NCBI GenBank assembly: GCA_032718475.1
Contig: JAUCBJ010002106.1
Coordinates: 1-64,000 of the forward strand
Direction: 5' to 3'
Length of the DNA: 64,000 nucleotides
Source: Nemertoderma westbladi
Lineage: Eukaryota > Xenacoelomorpha > Nemertodermatida > Nemertodermatidae
Shown here: positions 58,111 to 64,000 of the stretch, piece after piece
Layout: every line of letters begins with the position of its first letter
Position numbering within the stretch: position 1 is the stretch's first letter
Program-made: the position numbers and the translations under genes
Notes under the pieces: model-generated
What the model was told of the DNA's origin: nothing
Seen by the model: only the letters and a program-made list of their open reading frames with translations
Database searches by the model: none

Positions 58111-61100
58111 ACTACTACTAGGATCGGCATGCTGCATTGCAGCTGCATTTTTAAGAATGCTGTGCCGGCTTATCGACAAAATTGCACCGCCACAACTCCC
58201 TATCACCCATGACATTTGCTAGATCATCCGCATCTTCAAGGCCAGTGTCCTTTAAGATGCGTCTCAAGAAAGTCATGGGCTGTCCACCATGCTTATTTAC
58301 TCCATGAGGCTGCCAAAGTACAAGATTATGCATTGGCTGATCCTCACGGCGAAAGCAATGTCCTGCAAAGCGGAGGCGATTTTGTTCTAGTGTCAAGCTT
58401 GGGGGAACCAATGAGACACCTCCAATGTTATATAGTGTTCGGTTGGAGATGTGTGCATTGTACTTGACACAATGAACCCGGCGTAGCATTCTTGTGAATG
58501 TGCCATCCAGAGATTTCGTGTCCTCAGCAGTTAGAGTCCAGCATGGACTCCCATAGAGGAGTACTGGAACTACTGCTGCTCTAAATAATCGGACCTTAAG
58601 TTTCCGATTAATTCTCGGTGACTTCCAAATCCTGGAAAGCCTATTCAAGGCTGCCCAAGCCTTTCCCTTACGTATTCGAAGGTCCTCACCTGACTTCCGG
58701 ATCCAAGAGCCCAGGTAACAGAAGTCGTCCACATGCTCAAGCATACCATCCTCTAAGCTTATTCTCATCCGATCAGAGACTTGCTGAGGACTATCAAAGT
58801 TAACTGTCAAAATTTTGGTCTTTCTAGAGTTAATAAAAAGACCAACACTAGAAGCAGCATGTTCTAATGAGCTGAGGAGCCGTTTTGCTCCTTCTAGTGA
58901 TTCTGAGAATACTCCTAAGTCATCAGTAAAGTCTAGATCAGTTAGGTACTTGGCAGGATTTCATCGACTTCTGGAACCAGTAGGTGGAGTTATCATCACC
59001 CCATCATCATATGATGATCTAAGGACATGCGTAGAACATAGTCAACAACAATTATGAACAAGAATGGTGCAAGTGTGTCTCTCTGGAGGACGCCCCATAA
59101 CACTTCAAATGGTTCTGTGTCACCGTCAACAGTAGACACAAATGTTGTCGAACCATCGTATACTGATCTGATTGCTGCAATAATTTCATCAGGAATCCCA
59201 TATAATGAAAGTATGCCGAACATAAGTGAGCGAGAGACTGAATCAAAGGCCTTGAAGAAGTCAACAAAGATAACAGCCAGATGCCTGTCTTTCTTTTTGA
59301 TAACTCTTCAATTATCCTTCTAAGTGCCAAAATGGGCTCCATGGTGCCACGACCTTTACGGAACCCATTCTGATTTCCACGGAGCAGTCTCTCAATGGGA
59401 TCCCTGATGCGATTTAATAGAATTCTATTGTATAGCTTTGCAGCAATCGAGATCAATGAGATTCCCCGAAAAGAACCATAGAGTGTTAGGTTGCCCTTCT
59501 TGGGAACTGGCACCAACTTATTTGTTTTCATTTATTGTGGGACTCTTGTTGTACGGTACATGTCTACTATGATGGGATATATGAGCTTTAAACACTCAGG
59601 TATTTTAAAGACCTCAGGGGGAACACCATCTACTCCAATGGCACGATTGGTCTTAATGCTCTTTGCAGCAGCCTTCACTTCTGCAAAGGAGATATCACCA
59701 ATGGGAATATCTGGGAGTACAGACTCAGACACTTTTACTTCTATAAAGTTATCAGGCAATACCCTGTCATTATTGAGGAGCTTTTCAAAGTGGGCCTTCC
59801 AACCATTGAGGCGATCGGCTAGTAATTCAGCCTTAACCTTGGTGGTTGGTTGGCTTTTTCGACCAGCAAGCAAGTTGATCGATCTCCATGCCTGGGATGA
59901 TTGCCTGCTGTCGTCAGCATCATTGATGGCATCATTGATGGCATCAACGTGTTGGTTTATTAGCTCCTGTAAATTAACGGAGTACTGCCTGTTCAGGGAC
60001 CTAGATGCAGCCTTAACTGCATTCTTGGCCGCTGTAGTCTGTTTGAGTCGGGACTCTTTCTGCGCCTTGTAGAGGTCATTTCGGCATTTCTGAATTTTGT
60101 TGTCAGTCCAGGGGGCCCGTTTCCTGTTTCGAGGGTATACAGGAACTGTTTCTGCAGCTGCTAACTTAACTGCCTCTGTGAAGGCAGTATAGCCCTCACA
60201 GTGATCTGCCACCTCAGAGGCAAGAGCCTCATACCTGTTGCTCAGCTGTAGTGTGAAGCTGGATCTCACATTTGACTGTTGCAACAGAGAGGACCGGTCA
60301 TGCCGCGGCAAGGTAGATTTCGTTGTTCTGTTAGCACGCAGACTAAGTCTTACCTTGGCCACAATAAGGCGGTGATCACTGGAGAAGGGTCGTAGTGTAA
60401 ATGCATTACAGTCTTGTATAGAGCTCCTGTATTTCCAACGAAACAGGATATGGTCTATCTGGGACTTGTGACCACTGGGTCCACTATGAGTCCATAGCTT
60501 TCCAGTTTGCTCCTTGAACTGGGTTCCAGCCGAAAACAATCCATTTACAGAGATAAATCCTGAAGATGGACGGAATTTCGGTTAACACTATTGCTATAGA
60601 TCCAGGGCGATGTAGGTGATTGATGCAGACTTGCATTAAAGTCTCACAGGAATGTTAAGAATGCATGCTGATCCACTCCATCAGTAGCTGCTTGTAGATT
60701 CTGGTAGAAATTTTCCACCTCCTCTACAGGGGTAACACTAGTTGGAGAGTAGCACACAATCAGGACCACCTTAGGAAACTTCTTAGCCAGTCTTCCAGAA
60801 CATGAGAAGTGGCAACGGATGATGCGGTTAGAGATTTTGTCTATTTTGTCCAATGCTGCATAGTGCAGTTGGATTCATCAATAGACCAATTCCACCATTG
60901 CCACTATCATCTGCTGAAGCGAGGGCGAGTCGCCAACCGCCCCCCATGTCCTTAATCAGAACCTCATCAGTCTGTCCAGTCTGCATTCGGTGCTCTTGAA
61001 CACCCACTGCACTAAGAGAAAGCTTATCTGCCAAGGCAGTCAGCTCACCTTGTCGCATTGGGGACCCGAGTGTTAGGGTGTTTACTGAGGCTAGTCTAGT

Positions 61101-61874
61101 GACTTGCCTTAGATTCACCAATGGCTTTGTTGGTCGGGGTGGAACATGAGAGTAGCCTCCAACTCCAGAATCCCTCTCCCCCTCACAATCTGGCCTCCCT
61201 GGTGACCTAGGGATTGGGCCAGAAAGGTCGTCAGGAAAGGGACTCAAAGAATTGTTTGCCGCTCTCTCTCCAGTAGGGGGTGAGACAGGCAGCCTGTCAG
61301 GAGATAACTGACGCCTGTGAGGCCGATTGTGTCCAGTCATTCCACTGGCCTCTAGTGGCTGGACCTCCGCATTACTAATATAATCCATAGTTGGGGTTGG
61401 GGGGTGCTTTTTTGCCGAGTCAGCTTTCGGGGCAAATACCACACCCTGGTTTGCCATTCCACAGGGTGGGTGTCGCAGTGGAGTCAGATATGAGGCCCAT
61501 CACCCATATCTACTCTGGCGCACATGACCCATCATTGGCTGTGCAGCTCTTCTGCTGGGTCATGCCCTGTACAGATGCTGCCAGGTGCAGGTCGCAGTGA
61601 AGTGCACTCAGAGTAGACATGAGAACACTCTACTCCTGACCAGCCATTGGTAGATCACCATCTGCCTGGCCAGGACATATACCCCTGCATCCAAGTATAT
61701 GGGTCCTTAATCCAGGACCAAGGGCGTCCTTATCCCAGAACGAAGGAGGTCCTAGTTACAGGACCAGATTTGCCCTAGTAAGAGGGTCTATGCAGCTACA
61801 GGTGGCACCTCCTTTATGCTGCATGGAGGTGGCAAGTTTTCTTGATCAATAACCTAGAATACCTGACCTGACCT
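58111..61874 (-). mobile_element. Full-length RTE-type LINE inserted in the array
   Basis: This 3764-bp element is flanked by the 10-bp duplication GAACGCCCAT, so both ends are defined. On the minus strand it begins AGGTCAGGTCAGGT, has a 5' region of about 400 bp, one endonuclease-reverse transcriptase coding region, and ends in GATCCTAGTAGTAGT, a short (TAG)n tail typical of RTE elements. Other copies in the window (14951, 19265, 22156) derive from the same family and help to define it. It uses no poly-A tail. Confidence 0.92.
58151..61457 (-). pseudogene. RTE LINE endonuclease-reverse transcriptase, broken
   Basis: From 61457 downward the order is a Pro/Ser-rich N-terminus, then the endonuclease (RLASVNTLTLGSPMRQGELT; IVCYSPTSVTPVEEVENFY; SQIDHILFRWKYR; FSSDHRLIVAKVRL). 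A linker leads to the reverse transcriptase (TNRAIGVDGVPPEVFKI; RGISLISIAAKLYNRILLNR; NGFRKGRGTMEPIL; GVLQRDTLAPFLFIIVVDYV). The C-terminal domain closes it (LLYGSPCWTL; FAGHCFRREDQPMHNLVLWQ). Breaks are frameshifts near 60865, 60600, 59300 (in an A-rich run) and 59000, and a TAA at 59532-59534. The catalytic motif reads FTDD here but FADD in the copy at 14951, so this copy also has an altered active site. It nicks target DNA and reverse transcribes its RNA in the nucleus. Confidence 0.85.
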
Positions 61875-61884
61875 GAACGCCCAT
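61875..61884. other. Target-site duplication, right copy (GAACGCCCAT)
   Basis: The repeat of the left flank at 58101-58110. The unit sequence resumes at once with AGCTATTTATTATATT, exactly as in the uninterrupted units. Confidence 0.9.
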
Positions 61885-62426
61885 AGCTATTTATTATATT
61901 ATATTATATTATATATTTTTCAAAATTGCCATCTCGAAAATGCTCCAGTTGCACCGCAGTTATTATTTAACCTAATTGATTTGGTACCAATGGAAAGCTG
62001 GCCATGCAAGGATTCCAAATAATAAAGTAAAAACTTTTGAATTTGGTTGGGTGCCGAGAGATGTACTTATTCGAATTTGCAATGCCAAATTTGTGGGAAG
62101 ATCTGGGGATACCTCAATGTGTGACATTCCACAATAGTTTATTTTATCGGGGTAGTTCGTACTTTAGATAGTATATGTTGGAATTGACTGAGCATACAAA
62201 TAGTTCTTACTCGCGAAGTTAGTTCTTTGTCTTGATAGGCATACGGCCCCTGGATATAGTGAATATGGAATGAAAATAATCCCGTCGTTAACAGAATAAA
62301 TACGCCTTTAATTTTGACAGGTATTGAAAATCACCCACCTAAATTATGTTGAATATTTTATCCAATCAAGAACCTTTAATATAATTTAACCAATGGACAA
62401 CAGATTCTAGAATTTAATCTTCATAT

Positions 62427-62434
62427 TATATAAA
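62427..62434 (+). promoter_or_regulatory. TATA box of the 62555 gene
   Basis: TATATAAA, 128 bp before the ATG, at the same place as in the other units. Confidence 0.6.
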
Positions 62435-62554
62435 TAACAAAAACGTCGATAAAACTTGTCATACGCAAAACACTAATGTTTTAAGTTGCAACAAAGTTTT
62501 ATTAGGATAAATAAATAATAGAAACAGTACTGGTGATTAGGTTCCATTGCTGTG

Positions 62555-62971
62555 ATGGCTTACAATGAGAGTGAAAATGGCGTGTTGGGTGAGGATGAGT
62601 TACTGAGTTGGGCCTTAGAGGAAGATAGAAAGAAGGATATTGTGAATAGATCAACCAGCAGGAAAGATATGGAGAAACGGAGACGAAAGAAACGGAAGGG
62701 AAGTAAGAAGGGAAAGAAGAAGGGAAAGAAGAGCAGGTCTAGGAGTCGCCGAGGTAAAGGAAGTCGTTCTAGAAGTCGTAGAGGAAAGGGGAAGAAAGGA
62801 AAGAAGATGAAGGGAAGATCGAAAAGTCGGGGGAAGAAAGGAGTAGGGAAGTCTCGATCAAGGGGCCTTGGAAGAAGAGCCGAGGGGAAAAGTCTTGCCA
62901 GTCAGGGAAAACTTGATCCTTGCAGCAAGTTTATGAAGAAGTTGGTAAAGGAGGATATGAAACTGAACTAA
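62555..62971 (+). CDS. Lys/Arg/Ser-rich basic protein, array copy 3 (138 aa)
   Basis: The same protein as the copy at 57304, with Ser-to-Asn in the head (DIVNRSTSRK) and Met in the tail (KEDMKLN). Other differences are silent (CGG/CGT, GGC/GGG). The acidic head, the two SRSRSRRGKG repeats and the single Cys are all kept. It lies downstream of the LINE insertion but has its own TATA box and a complete upstream region, so it should be as able to be expressed as its neighbours. Confidence 0.75.
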   Translation: MAYNESENGVLGEDELLSWALEEDRKKDIVNRSTSRKDMEKRRRKKRKGSKKGKKKGKKSRSRSRRGKGSRSRSRRGKGKKGKKMKGRSKSRGKKGVGKSRSRGLGRRAEGKSLASQGKLDPCSKFMKKLVKEDMKLN

Positions 62972-63028
62972 TTAATCCCGTAAAACTGATATTTTCCTGC
63001 CTCGCGGTCAACTATTTTATCGATAAAG

Positions 63029-63102
63029 CGTTACTAAGAATATATTATTTAATGAATTAAGATTTTAATCTTAATTCATTAAATAATATATTCTTATTAA
63101 CG
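63029..63102. repeat. 37-bp-arm hairpin insertion
   Basis: An AT-rich inverted repeat (CGTTACTAAGAATATATTAT and its complement) with a 2-bp loop and one mismatch sits where the uninterrupted units read GCGTTAGGTCC. The same hairpin forms the core of the larger palindrome at 57742-57885. Confidence 0.9.
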
Positions 63103-63833
63103 GTCCTACTGTTATCTGTTAATAACTCTATCTTTCATGCAATGTTTATAAATATAATCCTACATGCCCATAACTAAAGAATTAAATTTAGTCAAGAAAT
63201 TCCAGAAACATGTTGCATTTCTATAACTACTTGTAAGCCAACATATTATTATAATGTTAACTTTACTTCACTGTAGAAGTAAGTTTCGAACGCCCATAGC
63301 TATTTATTATATTATATTATATTTTATATTTTTAAAAACTGCCATCTCGAAAATGCTCCAGTTGCACCGCAGTTATTCTTTAATTTGATTTGGTACCAAT
63401 GGAAAGCTGGCCATGCAAGGATTCCAAATAATAATGTAAAAACATTTGAAATTGGTTGGGTGCTGAGAGATGTACTTATTCGAATTTGTAATGCCAAATT
63501 TGTGGGAAGATCTGGGGATACCTCAATGTGTGACTATTCCACAATAGTTTATTTTATCGGGGTAGTTCGTACTTTAGATAGTATATGTTGGAATTGACAG
63601 AGCATACCAATAGTTCTCACTCGCGAAGTTAGTTCTTTGTCTTGATAGGCATACGGCCCCTGGATATAGTGAATATGGAATGAAAATAATCCCGTTAACA
63701 GAATAAATACGCCTTTAATTTTTACAGGTATTGAAAATCACCCACCTAAATTATGTTGTATATTACATCCAATCCAGAACCTTTAATATAATTTAACCAA
63801 TGGACAACAGATTCTAGAATTTAATCTTCATAT

Positions 63834-63841
63834 TATATAAA
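63834..63841 (+). promoter_or_regulatory. TATA box of the last, incomplete gene copy
   Basis: TATATAAA, 128 bp before the ATG at 63962. Confidence 0.6.
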
Positions 63842-63961
63842 TAACAAAAACGTCGATAAAACTTGTTATACGCAAAACACTAATGATTTAAGTTGCAACA
63901 AAGTTTTATTAGGATAAATAAATAATAGAAACAGTACTGGTGATTAGGTTCCATTGCTGTG

Positions 63962-64000
63962 ATGGCTTACAATGAGAGTGAAAATGGCGTGTTGGGTGAG
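63962..64000 (+). CDS. Basic-protein gene, array copy 4 (cut by window end)
   Basis: The first 13 codons (MAYNESENGVLGE) match the other full copies exactly at the protein level, so the array continues beyond the window. Confidence 0.7.
   Translation, partial: MAYNESENGVLGE

Larger units (their letters stand above)
53158..64000 (+). repeat. Tandem array of 1.36-1.41 kb units, each with one basic-protein gene
   Basis: Units can be phased on TTAGATAGTATATGTTGG: 53158 (and its duplicate at 54564), 55551, 56912, 62164 and 63574. Spacings are 987 bp (truncated unit), 1361 bp, 5252 bp (with the 3764-bp LINE, its 10-bp duplication and a hairpin insertion) and 1410 bp. Each unit has an upstream spacer with AATAAATACG and TTTTTACAG, a TATA box, the gene, and a 3' spacer with GCCTCGCGGTCAACTATTTT, a (TATAT)n stretch and a 210-bp open frame. 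Units differ at about a few percent and by indels, so they are not fully homogenised. Confidence 0.95.

Overview
This is eukaryotic, very probably invertebrate-animal, DNA that is almost all repeats. It carries BEL/Pao and Copia-like LTR retrotransposon remains, RTE-type and CR1/Jockey-type LINEs, TIR elements, long satellites and TATA-box genes, with no operons and no prokaryotic gene layout. The phylum cannot be fixed from the sequence. GTAGGCCTA-like words and RTE copies with (TAG)n tails would suit a marine invertebrate, but that is only a guess. No rRNA, intact tRNA or conventional single-copy host gene was recognised.

Layout. 1-6511: a fairly young BEL/Pao retrotransposon in three overlapping frames with a candidate 3' LTR; its 5' end lies outside. 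6968-7800: an RTE LINE remnant. 8913-9167: a small TIR element. 9176-11597: a 31-bp AT-rich satellite. 11598-13249: AT-rich spacer with a tRNA-like (SINE-head) sequence and one end of a poly-G-tipped element. 13250-14950: LTR, primer-binding site and gag-protease remnant of a Copia-like element. 14951-23812: nested repeats, namely a 5'-truncated RTE copy, a decayed second BEL/Pao element (itself hit by a 63-bp RTE tail fragment), a poly-G/poly-C-tipped TIR element and a partial RTE copy. 24500-27720: a nearly complete CR1/Jockey-like LINE on the minus strand.

27936-50923 is one 23-kb satellite of 44-bp monomers (about 520 copies). Each monomer contains a 23-bp palindrome, and blocks recur at about 4.08 kb. 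It is followed by a Harbinger-like foldback element (50956-53157) whose right arm has expanded into a minisatellite. That element's right end sits at a TTA inside a third repeat system, a tandem array (53158 to the window end) of 1.36-1.41 kb units.

Each array unit holds one small gene for a Lys/Arg/Ser-rich basic protein with an acidic N-terminus, behind a TATA box. There are three full copies, two copies lacking the N-terminus, and one copy cut by the window end. The protein looks like a chromatin-packing (sperm nuclear basic, protamine-like) or SR-type nuclear protein; that is inference from composition only. The array has served as a target: a 3.76-kb full-length RTE LINE is flanked by a 10-bp duplication, two units carry hairpin insertions, and a 1406-bp segment joining minisatellite to gene has been duplicated. 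Because the array provides unoccupied paralogous sites, the LINE and hairpin insertions can be read base by base, and the TTA target of the foldback element can be checked on its right side.
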